From the NCBI RefSeq assembly GCF_003751625.1, contig NZ_RJUL01000008.1:1-64000 (forward strand): 64,000 nucleotides of DNA. The letters are read 5' to 3'. Shown one piece after another: positions 34,797 through 43,942 of the stretch. Numbering within the stretch: the stretch's first letter is position 1; each line of letters opens with the position of its first letter. The position numbers were made by a program, and so were the translations under genes. Source of the DNA: Gallaecimonas pentaromativorans. GTDB taxonomy: Bacteria; Pseudomonadota; Gammaproteobacteria; Enterobacterales; Gallaecimonadaceae. The notes below the pieces were generated by a model, which saw only the letters and a list, made by a program, of their open reading frames with translations, was not told the origin of the DNA and searched no databases.

Positions 34797-35273
34797 TCAG
34801 TCTTCGTCGTGCATCTGTGATTGCAGGTAGTTTTGCTGGCCCACTGTCGCCATCAGCTCAAGCTGGGTTTCCAGCCAGTCGATGTGGTCTTCTTCGGAGC
34901 TGAGAATTTTGCGCAACAGGTCGCGGCTAACGTAATCCCGCACCTTTTCGCAATACTCGATGCCGTCTTTAAGGTCGGGCAGCGCTTTTTGCTCAAGATC
35001 CAGGTCGCACTCCAGGCACTCTTTGGGATCTTCACCAATAGAGAGTTTGCCTAAGTCCTGCAAGTTGGGCAGACCTTCTAGGAACAAGATGCGCTCGATC
35101 AGCCAATCGGCGTGCTTCATCTCGTCGATGGACTCGTGGTACTCGTGGTCAGCCAACTTTTCCAGGCCCCAGTTTTTGTACATTCGGGCGTGGAGAAAGT
35201 ACTGGTTGATGGCAACCAATTCGTTGCCCAGTACCTGATTGAGGATCTGAATGACTTTCTTGTCGCCTTTCAT
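34797..35273 (-). CDS. bfr: bacterioferritin
   Basis: 158 residues, standard Bfr length; 24-subunit iron store with haem at subunit interfaces. Ferroxidase ligands are seen in [14 protein letters not shown] (Glu), [15 protein letters not shown] (Glu, His) and EEDHIDWLE (Glu, His); the haem Met is in DEMKHAD. Ribosome site AGGAG. Bfd, its reductant, is encoded just upstream. Confidence 0.97.
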   Translation of the reverse strand: MKGDKKVIQILNQVLGNELVAINQYFLHARMYKNWGLEKLADHEYHESIDEMKHADWLIERILFLEGLPNLQDLGKLSIGEDPKECLECDLDLEQKALPDLKDGIEYCEKVRDYVSRDLLRKILSSEEDHIDWLETQLELMATVGQQNYLQSQMHDED

Positions 35274-35326
35274 GAAATGCTCCTGAAGCTACTAACCAGA
35301 AAGCATGGGCTGATAAAAAAGTCTTG

Positions 35327-35545
35327 TCAAACAGCCATTTGAGTAATGAGAAGCGTTTGCGGAGGGCGCTGGGGGGCGGCTTGGGTAGTGGCTTCATTTA
35401 GCACGGCTTTTGCTTGGCGGGCGCATTTGCCACATTGGCTGGCAACCCCCAGTTCACAGCGCAGCTGTGCCAGAGAATGACAACCGGAAGCGGCCGCTTT
35501 GCGAATTGCCTTGTCGGTTACAGCATTGCAGAGGCAAACATACAT
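35327..35545 (-). CDS. bfd: bacterioferritin-associated ferredoxin
   Basis: 72 residues with the [2Fe-2S] cysteine set CLC near 4-6 and CGKC near 38-41. Bfd gives electrons to Bfr to release stored iron. The C-terminal tail (about 20 residues) is longer than usual and Pro/Gln-rich. No good ribosome site precedes the ATG: the six bases before it are the T-run of a terminator hairpin. Confidence 0.93.
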   Translation of the reverse strand: MYVCLCNAVTDKAIRKAAASGCHSLAQLRCELGVASQCGKCARQAKAVLNEATTQAAPQRPPQTLLITQMAV

Positions 35546-35583
35546 AAAAAAATCCGGCCTACTGAGAACAGTGGACCGGATTA
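35545..35583 (-). terminator. terminator hairpin abutting the bfd start codon
   Basis: Read on the minus strand: AATCCGGTC / GGCCGGATT (nine pairs), a mismatch, ACTG/CAGT around TTCT, then six or seven T that run directly into ATG of bfd. It is well placed to end the mrcA transcript, but it also occupies the leader of bfd. Confidence 0.8.
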
Positions 35584-35610
35584 TAAATACGAACTGTTTT
35601 TATTTCAATG

Positions 35611-38211
35611 TCAGTTCCCGGTCTTCTGTGGCTCCGCAGGGGCGAAAATATCGTCATTGCTGCTTTGGCTTGGCTGCAACGGACCGTCGAAGGGATTGGC
35701 CAGAGTATCGCGGGCAAAGGTCTTGGGCTCGGTACCGGCCTTGAAGTACTCAAAACGGCTGGTGTAGTCGGTGGCCCGAGTCAATTTGCCGGTTTCGCGG
35801 TCGATACGCACCGTCACGATACCGGGCGGTACCGGGAAGCCTTCTTCTGGCATGCCATCCAGCGCTATCTTCATATAGGCGTTCCAGGGCGGCTGGGCGC
35901 TCTTGGCACCGCCTTCCTTGCCGAAGATGGGATCGTCGGTAATGGCTTTCATGCGGGTGGTGCCCCCTAGCTCGTGCTGGTAGGTGTCGTAACCAATCCA
36001 GGAGGTGGCTTGCAGATCTGGCATAAAGCCGGAGAACCAAGCGTCTTTAGATTCGTTGGTGGTACCGGTTTTACCAGCGATATCATGGCGTTTGAGCTCA
36101 CGGGCAGCACGCCAGCCGGTGCCGTTCCAACCGGTGCCGTGGTTCCAGGAGCCGCCGCCCCAGATGGTGCTTTCCATGGCCTGGGTGACCAAAAAGGCGG
36201 TTTGGGCACTGATGGCACGGGGCGCCAGACGATTACTGCCGATATAGGACACCGGGCATTGCTCCTGCCAGCTGACATCGCCACTGCCCTGAAGCTGAGC
36301 AAAGGCGGCGTCCATGGCTGCTTCTTGGTCGTTGACAACAGGCCAGGGTTTGGCTTTGGCCAACATCTGCTCGCACTCGGCGCAGGCGACTTTGGGGGTG
36401 GCCATCCACACCAGGTTGCCGTAGCCGTCTTCCACCTTGTCTATCAGATAAGGGGTGACCAGGAAGCCGCCGTTGGCAATGGCGCTAAAGCCACGGGCCA
36501 CATTCATCGGTGTTAAGGAAGCCGAGCCCAGCGCCAGGGACTCGTTGCGGGGCAAGTCTTCGCGGGGGAAGCCGAAATCGCTCAGGCGGTCGATAACGGT
36601 ATCGATACCCACGGCCCTTAACAGCCGCACCGACATCACGTTTTTGGACTCCGCCAGGCCCATGCGCAGGCGAGTCGGGCCGTTATACACCGGCGGCGAG
36701 TTTTTGGGGCGCCAGGCATAACCTTGCGAGCGATCCCACTGGTTGATGGGGGCATCGTTGACCAAGGACGCCAGGGTAAAGCCGTTATCCAAGGCCGCAG
36801 AATAGATGAAGGGCTTGATGTTAGAGCCTACCTGGCGTTTGGCCTGGGTCACCCTGTTGTACTTGCTCAGGTAATAGTTAAAGCCGCCAACCAGAGCCTC
36901 GATGGCGCCGTCTTGAGGGCGCAGCGAAACAAAGGCAGAGTTCACCTCGGGGATTTGTGCCAGCAGCCAACCGTCGCCGTGGGGGCGCACGTAGACGAGG
37001 TCGCCAGGGGCGACAATCTCACTGGCTTTGTCAGGCGCCGGGCCTTGGCGATTCTCGTTGATAAAGGGCCGCGCCCAGTCCATGGCCGACCAATCCAGCT
37101 CAAGCTTACCTTTGCCCTTCACCTCGACAGTGGCGGATTGGTCTTGCACGGCAGTCACCACGGCCGGTATCAGGGGGGTGTAAGTCATCTGGCCTTTCAG
37201 GAAATCCTGAATTTTACTTTCATCCCAGGGCCAGTCTTTGAGCTTCTGAACCGGGCCACGCCAGCCGTGGCGGCGGTCGTAATTGAGCACATTGGTGATC
37301 ACCGCCTGCTGGGCGGCGCGCTGGTCTTTACTGTTAATGGTGGTGAAGACTTGGTAGCCCTCGCCATAAGCAGCGTCTTCACCAAACAGGTCGACCATTT
37401 CCTGGCGCACCATCTCCGCCACGTAATGGGCCGACAAGGTGATCTCGGCGCCATGGTATTTGGCGGTGTTGGGGGCTTTGGAGGCTTCGTCGTACTGGGC
37501 CTGGGTGATGTCGCCCATGTCCTTCATGCGGGCCAGTACTACGTTACGCCGGGCCAGGGCCCGTTCCGGGCTGGAGATGGGGTTCAGGGTGGAGGGGGCC
37601 TTGGGCAGGCCGGCCAACACCGCCATTTCCGGCAGGGTGAGGTCTTTTACATCTTTGCCGTAGTAGACCTGCGCGGCAGCGCCGACCCCAAAGGCACGGT
37701 GCCCCAGCTCAATTTTATTGAGATACAGCTCAAGGATCTCGTCTTTGCTCAGCAACTGCTCGATATGCCAGGCAATGAACATCTCCTTTATCTTGCGGAT
37801 ATAGGTTTTCTCGCGGGTCAGGAAGAAGTTACGGGCCAGCTGCATGGTAATGGTACTGGCGCCCTGGCTTTTATGGCCGGTCAGCACCAGGTTGACCGCC
37901 GCCCGGCCAAGGCCGACGAAGTCGATACCGGGGTGCTCGTAGAAGCGGCTGTCCTCGGTGTCGAGGAAAGCTTTGATCAAAAGCGGCGGCATATCCTCGA
38001 TATTCAACGGGATACGACGTTTTTCACCAAATTGGGAGATCAGCTCGCCATCGGCGGAATAGACCCGCATCGGGGTCTGCAAGCGCACGTCCTTGAGCAC
38101 GGCAACACTGGGTAGTTCCGGCTTGATGTAGTAGTACATACCCACCACACCAAGGGCGCCAACGATGGCCATCGCCCCCAGGGCAAACAAAATTCTAACC
38201 AGCCACTTCAC
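35611..38211 (-). CDS. mrcA: penicillin-binding protein 1A, bifunctional peptidoglycan synthase
   Basis: 866 residues. One membrane anchor (about 5-26), glycosyltransferase domain with EDSRFYEHPGID (catalytic Glu) and GASTITMQLARNFFLTREKT, an OB-like insert, and transpeptidase domain with catalytic SNIKPF (SxxK), SKN (SKNVMSV) and KTGTTN (KTG). Polymerises and cross-links peptidoglycan. Start codon is GTG with AGGTGATAA ahead of it. Divergent from pilMNOPQ, the same neighbourhood as in Pseudomonas, Shewanella and Vibrio. Confidence 0.97.
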   Translation of the reverse strand: MKWLVRILFALGAMAIVGALGVVGMYYYIKPELPSVAVLKDVRLQTPMRVYSADGELISQFGEKRRIPLNIEDMPPLLIKAFLDTEDSRFYEHPGIDFVGLGRAAVNLVLTGHKSQGASTITMQLARNFFLTREKTYIRKIKEMFIAWHIEQLLSKDEILELYLNKIELGHRAFGVGAAAQVYYGKDVKDLTLPEMAVLAGLPKAPSTLNPISSPERALARRNVVLARMKDMGDITQAQYDEASKAPNTAKYHGAEITLSAHYVAEMVRQEMVDLFGEDAAYGEGYQVFTTINSKDQRAAQQAVITNVLNYDRRHGWRGPVQKLKDWPWDESKIQDFLKGQMTYTPLIPAVVTAVQDQSATVEVKGKGKLELDWSAMDWARPFINENRQGPAPDKASEIVAPGDLVYVRPHGDGWLLAQIPEVNSAFVSLRPQDGAIEALVGGFNYYLSKYNRVTQAKRQVGSNIKPFIYSAALDNGFTLASLVNDAPINQWDRSQGYAWRPKNSPPVYNGPTRLRMGLAESKNVMSVRLLRAVGIDTVIDRLSDFGFPREDLPRNESLALGSASLTPMNVARGFSAIANGGFLVTPYLIDKVEDGYGNLVWMATPKVACAECEQMLAKAKPWPVVNDQEAAMDAAFAQLQGSGDVSWQEQCPVSYIGSNRLAPRAISAQTAFLVTQAMESTIWGGGSWNHGTGWNGTGWRAARELKRHDIAGKTGTTNESKDAWFSGFMPDLQATSWIGYDTYQHELGGTTRMKAITDDPIFGKEGGAKSAQPPWNAYMKIALDGMPEEGFPVPPGIVTVRIDRETGKLTRATDYTSRFEYFKAGTEPKTFARDTLANPFDGPLQPSQSSNDDIFAPAEPQKTGN

Positions 38212-38349
38212 TTATCACCTCGCAATTGCCCCCGGGCTTGCCCTATTATCTGCTTGATTAGGCGGCAAAACTATAAACGCTCAACTAGACCGCTTGCAAA
38301 AAGAGCACTATTCTTGTTCACCACATAACAAAAAATTTACGACGGTCCT

Positions 38350-39417
38350 ATGCTTGCAAAACTCTTCCGTCGGCAAGCCCCCATCATGGTTGGCGTTGAT
38401 ATCGGTTCGCATTCGATCAAGGCCGTGTTACTGGCGAAAAATGGTAACACGTTCAAAGTTGAAGCGGTGGCCGTTGAACCCACACCCAAAGGGGCTGTAG
38501 TCGACCACGAAATCCAAGACATCGAACCCGTGGGTGAGGCACTGCGTCGTCTGGTACGCCGCTTGCCCTCGAAAATCCAGACTGCCGCCATGGCAGTGGC
38601 CGGTTCGTCGGTGATGACCAAGATCATTCTCATGGACGCTTCCTTAAGCGACGATGAAATGATGAGCCAGATAGAGGTGGAGGCCGAGAACCTCATCCCC
38701 CACCCGCTGGACGAGGTTAACCTGGATTTTGAACGCCTCCATCCTCATGCCAACGACCCTTCCCGGGTAGACGTGCTGCTATCGGCGGCCCGCTCCGAGT
38801 CGGTGGTGGCCAGGGTCAGCGCCATGGAAATCGCCGGTCTTGATACCGGTATCATGGACATCGAAGCCTACGCTCTGGGGAGAGCCATGGCTGCGGTGGC
38901 TGCGCGCCAGCCCGGCTTGGCCGATGCCAAATTGATAGGGGTTATCGATATCGGTGCCCGTACCAGTACCCTGGCAGTGATGGAAAACGGCGAGGTGATT
39001 TACACCCGGGAAGAGGCCTTTGGCGGTGAGCATCTTAACCAGATCATCCAGTCCACCTACGACATGAGCGTGGACGAGGCCGAGCGCGTGAAACTGCGCG
39101 GCGAGCTACCCAGTAGTGCTGCCCTTGAAGTGCTGGCCCCTTTTCAAACCGAATTCTTGCAACTGGTCCGTCGTTCCCTGCAACTCTTCTATACCACCTC
39201 CGGCCATGACGAACTGGACGCGCTGCTGCTGACAGGCGGCTCGGCCATGGTAGAAGGCCTGCCTGAAACCCTGACCGAAGAGCTGGGCTACCAAGTGTTG
39301 GTGGCCGATGTCTTTGCCGGCATGAAGGTTGGGGCTGACGTTAACAAACGCGACTTCGAGCGCTACAACGCGGCTTTGGCGATTGCCACTGGCCTGGCCC
39401 AGAGGAGTTTCGGTTAA
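38350..39417 (+). CDS. pilM: type IV pilus assembly protein PilM
   Basis: 355 residues; actin-like cytoplasmic ATPase of the pilus alignment complex. VGVDIGSHSIKAVLL at the start and IGVIDIGARTSTLAVM are the phosphate motifs; LLLTGGSAMVEGL is the adenosine motif. First gene of pilMNOPQ; shares a base with pilN (TAATG). Confidence 0.96.
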   Translation: MLAKLFRRQAPIMVGVDIGSHSIKAVLLAKNGNTFKVEAVAVEPTPKGAVVDHEIQDIEPVGEALRRLVRRLPSKIQTAAMAVAGSSVMTKIILMDASLSDDEMMSQIEVEAENLIPHPLDEVNLDFERLHPHANDPSRVDVLLSAARSESVVARVSAMEIAGLDTGIMDIEAYALGRAMAAVAARQPGLADAKLIGVIDIGARTSTLAVMENGEVIYTREEAFGGEHLNQIIQSTYDMSVDEAERVKLRGELPSSAALEVLAPFQTEFLQLVRRSLQLFYTTSGHDELDALLLTGGSAMVEGLPETLTEELGYQVLVADVFAGMKVGADVNKRDFERYNAALAIATGLAQRSFG

Positions 39418-39992
39418 TGGCAAACATCAACCTTCTACCTTGGCGGGAAGAGGCCAGGGAAAAGGAGAAAAAGGAGTTCACCGCCACCCTCATTGGCATG
39501 GTGGTGCTGACTGTACTGCTGGCGTTTCTGGCCAACTGGATAGTCAGCCAATATGTCGATGGTCAGCGCCAGCGTAACGCCTACCTGCAAGGGCAAATCA
39601 AAGAGCTGGAACAAGCCATCTCCGAAATCGAACTGTTGAAAAAGCGTAAATCCGACCTGCAACAACGCATGGGCCTTATTGCCCGCCTGCGGGCCAGCCG
39701 GAACGTGACTGCGCATATTTTCGATACCGTGGCTGACTCCGTACCGCCCGGTATGTATCTGACCGAAATGAAGCGTGACGGCGATGATTTGTCGGTGAAA
39801 GGCAAAACCGAGTCCAACAATCGGGTGTCCAGCCTCATCCGCTACATCAAGGAATCCGAGTGGCTGGTGAACCCCGAGCCGCGGCGTATTCAGTCGGTTA
39901 ACAAGTCCAGCGCTCTGTCAGACTTTGACCTGGGCGTACAGGTTCGCCTGGACGGCGTTGCTCCGGCACCGGCTGTGGGAGGTAAAAAATGA
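39417..39992 (+). CDS. pilN: type IV pilus assembly protein PilN
   Basis: 191 residues. N-terminal INLLPWREE binds PilM, one membrane helix (about 24-42), coiled coil, then a periplasmic ferredoxin-like domain. Links PilM to PilO in the inner membrane. Overlaps pilO by ATGA. Confidence 0.96.
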   Translation: MANINLLPWREEAREKEKKEFTATLIGMVVLTVLLAFLANWIVSQYVDGQRQRNAYLQGQIKELEQAISEIELLKKRKSDLQQRMGLIARLRASRNVTAHIFDTVADSVPPGMYLTEMKRDGDDLSVKGKTESNNRVSSLIRYIKESEWLVNPEPRRIQSVNKSSALSDFDLGVQVRLDGVAPAPAVGGKK

Positions 39993-40576
39993 ACATCAAC
40001 GAACTAGACCTCTCGGAAATCGGCAGCTGGCCCAAGGCCGCCAAAGCGGTCTTTATCGGCTTTGTCTGTATCGTGGTGGCGGCGCTTTTCTACTACGTGC
40101 AAATCAGCGACAACCTCGACCAGCTGTTTGCCGAGCAGAAAAAGGAAGAAGAGCTTAAGCATACCTTTGAAAGCAAGCAGCGAATGGCCGCCAACCTTGA
40201 GGCCTACCGCGCGCAGATGCTGCAACTGGAAGCGACCTTCTCTCAGTTCTTGAAGCAGTTGCCAACCGAGGACGAAACGGCCGGCCTGCTTGACGACATT
40301 AACTTTGTGGGCACCTCCAGTGGCCTGGATTTCCGGGTCATCCAATGGCAGGCACCACAGGAAAAGGAATTCTATATCGAGCTGCCTATCGATATAGAGG
40401 TGGTAGGGGATTACCACCAGCTTGGCACCTTTGTCAGTGACGTGGCGGCGCTGCCGCGGATCGTCACCCTCCACAACTTCGATATCAAGGCCCTGCCTGA
40501 CGGCAAGCTGCTGATGAAGCTGCAGGCCAAGACATACCGATATAAGGAGGACAGCAATGCCAAGAAGAAACGCTAA
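39989..40576 (+). CDS. pilO: type IV pilus assembly protein PilO
   Basis: 195 residues. One membrane helix (about 17-34), long coiled coil (40-90) and a periplasmic domain with the PilO pattern LPIDIEVVGDYHQLGTFVS. Heterodimer with PilN. Overlaps pilP by 20 bases. Confidence 0.96.
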   Translation: MNINELDLSEIGSWPKAAKAVFIGFVCIVVAALFYYVQISDNLDQLFAEQKKEEELKHTFESKQRMAANLEAYRAQMLQLEATFSQFLKQLPTEDETAGLLDDINFVGTSSGLDFRVIQWQAPQEKEFYIELPIDIEVVGDYHQLGTFVSDVAALPRIVTLHNFDIKALPDGKLLMKLQAKTYRYKEDSNAKKKR

Positions 40577-41087
40577 ATGGCTGCTGCTGGTATCGGTGCT
40601 GGGGCTGGCCGGTTGTAATGACGACACCAGCGACTTGCAAACCTTCGTCGCCGAAGTGAAGCAGCGCCCGGTGCCCGGTATTGAACCGATGCCAGAGCTC
40701 AAATCCTTTGAACACTTTCGCTACGAGCCCGGTGATCGGCGCAGTCCCTTTACCCCGCCGAGTCCCGAACTGCTGGCGGAAAGTGCGGCTAACCGTAACC
40801 CCGATTGTTTGCAGCCCGATTTTGATCGGGTCAAAGAGCCTTTGGAGCAGTTCCCGCTGGATACCCTTTCCATGAAAGGCACTCTGGGCAGCGCAGGTGA
40901 GTTGTGGGCCCTGGTCAGGGCTGGCGACGGCAACCTGTACAGGGTCACCACCGGTAACTATCTGGGGCTATATAACGGCTTAATTCAGGAGATCTCCCGT
41001 AGCGGCATCAAGATACGGGAGCTGGTTCCGGATGGGGCGGGGTGCTGGCAAGAGCGTGATGCGTCGCTCGACTTGGTCAGTGAATAA
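40557..41087 (+). CDS. pilP: type IV pilus lipoprotein PilP
   Basis: 176 residues. Lipoprotein signal with lipobox LAGC (LLLVSVLGLAGCNDD). The beta-sandwich domain shows FRYEPGDRRSPF, LSMKGTLGSAGELWALV and GNYLGLYNG, typical of PilP, which joins PilNO to the secretin PilQ. Strong ribosome site AAGGAGG. Confidence 0.96.
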   Translation: MPRRNAKWLLLVSVLGLAGCNDDTSDLQTFVAEVKQRPVPGIEPMPELKSFEHFRYEPGDRRSPFTPPSPELLAESAANRNPDCLQPDFDRVKEPLEQFPLDTLSMKGTLGSAGELWALVRAGDGNLYRVTTGNYLGLYNGLIQEISRSGIKIRELVPDGAGCWQERDASLDLVSE

Positions 41088-41116
41088 CAATGAGATTCTC
41101 GAAGGGACATGATGTG

Positions 41117-43177
41117 ATGAATGCTTGCAAATCCCCTAGAACCCCGGCCTTTTCTGTATGGCGTCGGGCTAAACAAATCGCCCTGGGGCTGCTGCTGGCC
41201 ATGCCGGTAGCCCAGGCTCTGGCGACTTCCTTGGTGGATGTGAAGGAAAACACCCTTGGCAGACAAGGGATAGAACTGGAATTCGTGATGGACGGGGACT
41301 TTATTGAACCCCGTACCCGTATCTCCTACAACCCGGCCGAGCTCTACATCGACTTTCGCGGTGTCGACTCCAAGCTGGCCATGTCGGAGCTGGCTGTCGC
41401 GGCGGGGGGCCTCGATAAGATCACCACCACCCATATCAACGATGGGGTGCGGGCGGTACTGCACCTGGATAAACTGATGTCCTACCAGACCAAACGTGTC
41501 GACAACCGTTATGTGGTATCGCTGGGGCAGGCCATTGCCGGCGGTAGTGAAGAGGGCGACGGCAAACAAATCAATGCCATCAAGGCCATTGATTTTCGCC
41601 GTGGCAAGGACGACGAAGGCAAGATGCTGGTGTTCATGCAGAACACCTCCGCTGCGGTGGACGTGCACCAGCAAGGGCCGCGTATTGTTGCCGAGTTCCT
41701 CAACACCGCTATCCCGGACAAGTTGATTTACCAACTGGATGTCACCGACTTTGGTACGCCGGTGCAGAATATTGAAACCTTCCGCGACGGTGACAAAACC
41801 CGGATCGTGATCAAGCCCACCGGTAATTTCACCTTCAAATACCAACAGGCCAATAATCTGTTCTCTCTGGAAGTACTGCCTAAAAAGGAAACCGCCAAGG
41901 AGAAAGAAAAAGCCTCTTACGACGGCAAACGTATCTCCCTGAACTTCCAGGATATTCCAGTGCGGACCGTGTTGCAGATCATTGCTGATTACAACAACTT
42001 CAACCTGGTGACCTCCGATACCGTCAACGGTAACATCACCTTGCGTCTCGATGGCGTGCCCTGGGACCAGGCACTGGACATCGTGCTTAAAGTGAAAGGG
42101 CTGGGCAAACGGGTTGATGGCAATATTCTGATGGTGGCCCCGGCCGATGAGCTCACCGCCCGTGAAGCCCAGGAGCTGGAAGCCCAGAACAAGGTGCAGA
42201 CCTTGGTGCCGCTGTTCTCCGAGTTCATCCAGATAAACTACGCCAAGGCCAAGGACCTGGCTGACCTGCTCAAAAGCAGTGAAGCAAGCCTGCTCTCAGA
42301 GCGTGGCACCGTGACCATCGATGAGCGGACCAATACCCTGTTGGTGCAGGACACCGAAGACAAGCTTAAAGAAATCAAGAACCTCATCAAGGTGCTTGAT
42401 GTGCCGGTTAAACAGGTACTGATTGAGTCGCGCATCGTCACCGTAAAAGACAGCGTGGTGGAAGACTTGGGCGTACGCCTGGGCTTCACCGACGCCAACG
42501 GCAGTAATGGTGTGTCTGGAACCCTAGAAGGAGCCAACGGCGCCGCCAACGGTGGCAGCAGCTCTGTGGATTTGGCGGACCGCCTGAACGTCAACCTGCC
42601 AGCCGGCGCCGAAAATGCCGCTTCCATTGGCTTCCATATCGCCAAGTTGGCAGACGGCAAACTGCTTGATTTGGAGCTGTCGGCTCTGGAACAAGAGAAC
42701 AAAGGCGAGATCATCTCCAACCCCCGCTTGACCACGGCTAACCAGAAGGCGGCCTACATCGAGCAGGGTACCGAGATCCCTTACGTGCAAAGCACCTCTT
42801 CCGGTGCCACCTCTGTTACCTTCAAAAAAGCGGTGCTGAGCCTGCAGGTGACCCCGCAGATCACCCCGGATAACAAGATTATTCTGGACCTGGTGATCAC
42901 CGAAGATACCCGTGGCGACACAGTACAGACCGCAACCGGTAGCGCCGTTGCCATCGATACCAAGGAGATCGGTACCCAGGTACTGGTGGATAACGGCGAG
43001 ACCATAGTGCTGGGCGGTATCTTCCAGCAGGAGCGCTCGAAAGTGGTGTACAAGGTGCCGCTGCTGGGCGACATCCCCGGCCTTGGCTGGCTGTTCCGCA
43101 ACACCTCTGACTCCAATGTGAAGAGCGAGCTGCTGATCTTCGTTACGCCACGGATCGTCACCGAGGACCTGGACTAG
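41117..43177 (+). CDS. pilQ: type IV pilus secretin PilQ
   Basis: About 686 residues. Signal peptide (MPVAQALA cleavage region), an AMIN peptidoglycan-binding domain (about 40-150), a second AMIN-like part, STN/N0 and N1 domains (ISLNFQDIPVRTVLQIIADYNNFN), then the secretin core with ISNPRLTTANQKAAYIEQGTEIPY and VLGGIFQQE, ending LLIFVTPRIV. Outer membrane pore for the pilus. The ATG at 41117 follows GAAGGG by ten bases; an ATG at 41090 is also in frame. A terminator follows. Confidence 0.96.
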   Translation: MNACKSPRTPAFSVWRRAKQIALGLLLAMPVAQALATSLVDVKENTLGRQGIELEFVMDGDFIEPRTRISYNPAELYIDFRGVDSKLAMSELAVAAGGLDKITTTHINDGVRAVLHLDKLMSYQTKRVDNRYVVSLGQAIAGGSEEGDGKQINAIKAIDFRRGKDDEGKMLVFMQNTSAAVDVHQQGPRIVAEFLNTAIPDKLIYQLDVTDFGTPVQNIETFRDGDKTRIVIKPTGNFTFKYQQANNLFSLEVLPKKETAKEKEKASYDGKRISLNFQDIPVRTVLQIIADYNNFNLVTSDTVNGNITLRLDGVPWDQALDIVLKVKGLGKRVDGNILMVAPADELTAREAQELEAQNKVQTLVPLFSEFIQINYAKAKDLADLLKSSEASLLSERGTVTIDERTNTLLVQDTEDKLKEIKNLIKVLDVPVKQVLIESRIVTVKDSVVEDLGVRLGFTDANGSNGVSGTLEGANGAANGGSSSVDLADRLNVNLPAGAENAASIGFHIAKLADGKLLDLELSALEQENKGEIISNPRLTTANQKAAYIEQGTEIPYVQSTSSGATSVTFKKAVLSLQVTPQITPDNKIILDLVITEDTRGDTVQTATGSAVAIDTKEIGTQVLVDNGETIVLGGIFQQERSKVVYKVPLLGDIPGLGWLFRNTSDSNVKSELLIFVTPRIVTEDLD

Positions 43178-43247
43178 ATTTTAATGAAAACAAGGCTCTG
43201 GCGCCGAATTTAGCGGCCAAAGCCTGAAAATCTACCCTTCAATGGCA

Positions 43248-43278
43248 AGGGGCCCTGCTCGGCAGGGCCCCTTTTTTT
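43248..43278 (+). terminator. intrinsic terminator of pilMNOPQ
   Basis: AGGGGCCCTGC / GCAGGGCCCCT hairpin with a three-base loop and seven T. Confidence 0.93.
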
Positions 43279-43310
43279 GTAAGCGCTGACAAGATGCTTG
43301 CCATGTTCAG

Positions 43311-43339
43311 TTGCCTGATGGGCGTACAATTGCGATAAT
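43311..43339 (+). promoter_or_regulatory. promoter of aroK-aroB-damX-dam
   Basis: TTGCCT (43311-43316), 17-base spacer, GATAAT (43334-43339). It lies between the pilQ terminator and aroK, about 85 bases before the ATG. Confidence 0.6.
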
Positions 43340-43422
43340 CCGCCGTCACCTAACGACCTGTGGGGAACTTTCACCAGGGCGTTCCGCCCCCTGTTTCAGA
43401 TAGCGAAGACGTAATCACCAAT

Positions 43423-43938
43423 ATGGCAGAAAAACGCAATATCATTCTTATTGGCCCCATGGGGGCTGGCAAAAGCACCATTGGCCGTCAACTTGCCCAA
43501 GATCTCCATCTGGAATTCTACGACTCAGACCATGAGATAGAGCGCCGCACCGGTGCTGATATCAACTGGGTGTTTGATGTCGAGGGTGAAGATGGTTTTC
43601 GCAAGCGCGAATGCAGTGTTATTGAAGAGCTGACTGAGCTGCAGGGCATTGTCCTGGCCACCGGTGGTGGTGCCGTCATCAACAAAGATACCCGCAACCG
43701 CATTTCCGCGCGGGGGATCGTGGTTTACCTTGAAACCACCATCGACAAACAGTTGGCCCGTACCCAAAAAGACAAGCGTCGCCCGTTGCTGCAAAAAGGC
43801 GAGCCGAAGGACACCCTGGTCCGCCTGGCAGAAGAGCGTAACCCGCTGTACGAAGAAGTGGCCGATATCGTGGTTCGTACCGACGATCAAAGTGCCCGCA
43901 GCGTGGCCAGCCAAATCATCGACCAACTGGGTTTCTAA
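43423..43938 (+). CDS. aroK: shikimate kinase I
   Basis: 171 residues; phosphorylates shikimate in aromatic amino acid synthesis. P-loop [11 protein letters not shown], shikimate-binding [15 protein letters not shown] and GGGAV loop, and LID residues KDKRRPLL are visible. The start at 43423 gives the AroK N-terminus ([11 protein letters not shown]); the open frame upstream is leader. First gene of the conserved aroK-aroB-damX-dam cluster. Confidence 0.97.
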   Translation: MAEKRNIILIGPMGAGKSTIGRQLAQDLHLEFYDSDHEIERRTGADINWVFDVEGEDGFRKRECSVIEELTELQGIVLATGGGAVINKDTRNRISARGIVVYLETTIDKQLARTQKDKRRPLLQKGEPKDTLVRLAEERNPLYEEVADIVVRTDDQSARSVASQIIDQLGF

Positions 43939-43942
43939 CGTT

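Noticed and set aside
36724-38115. 463-residue open frame opposite mrcA
   Set aside because: Antisense shadow of the PBP1A gene with no domain or ribosome site.
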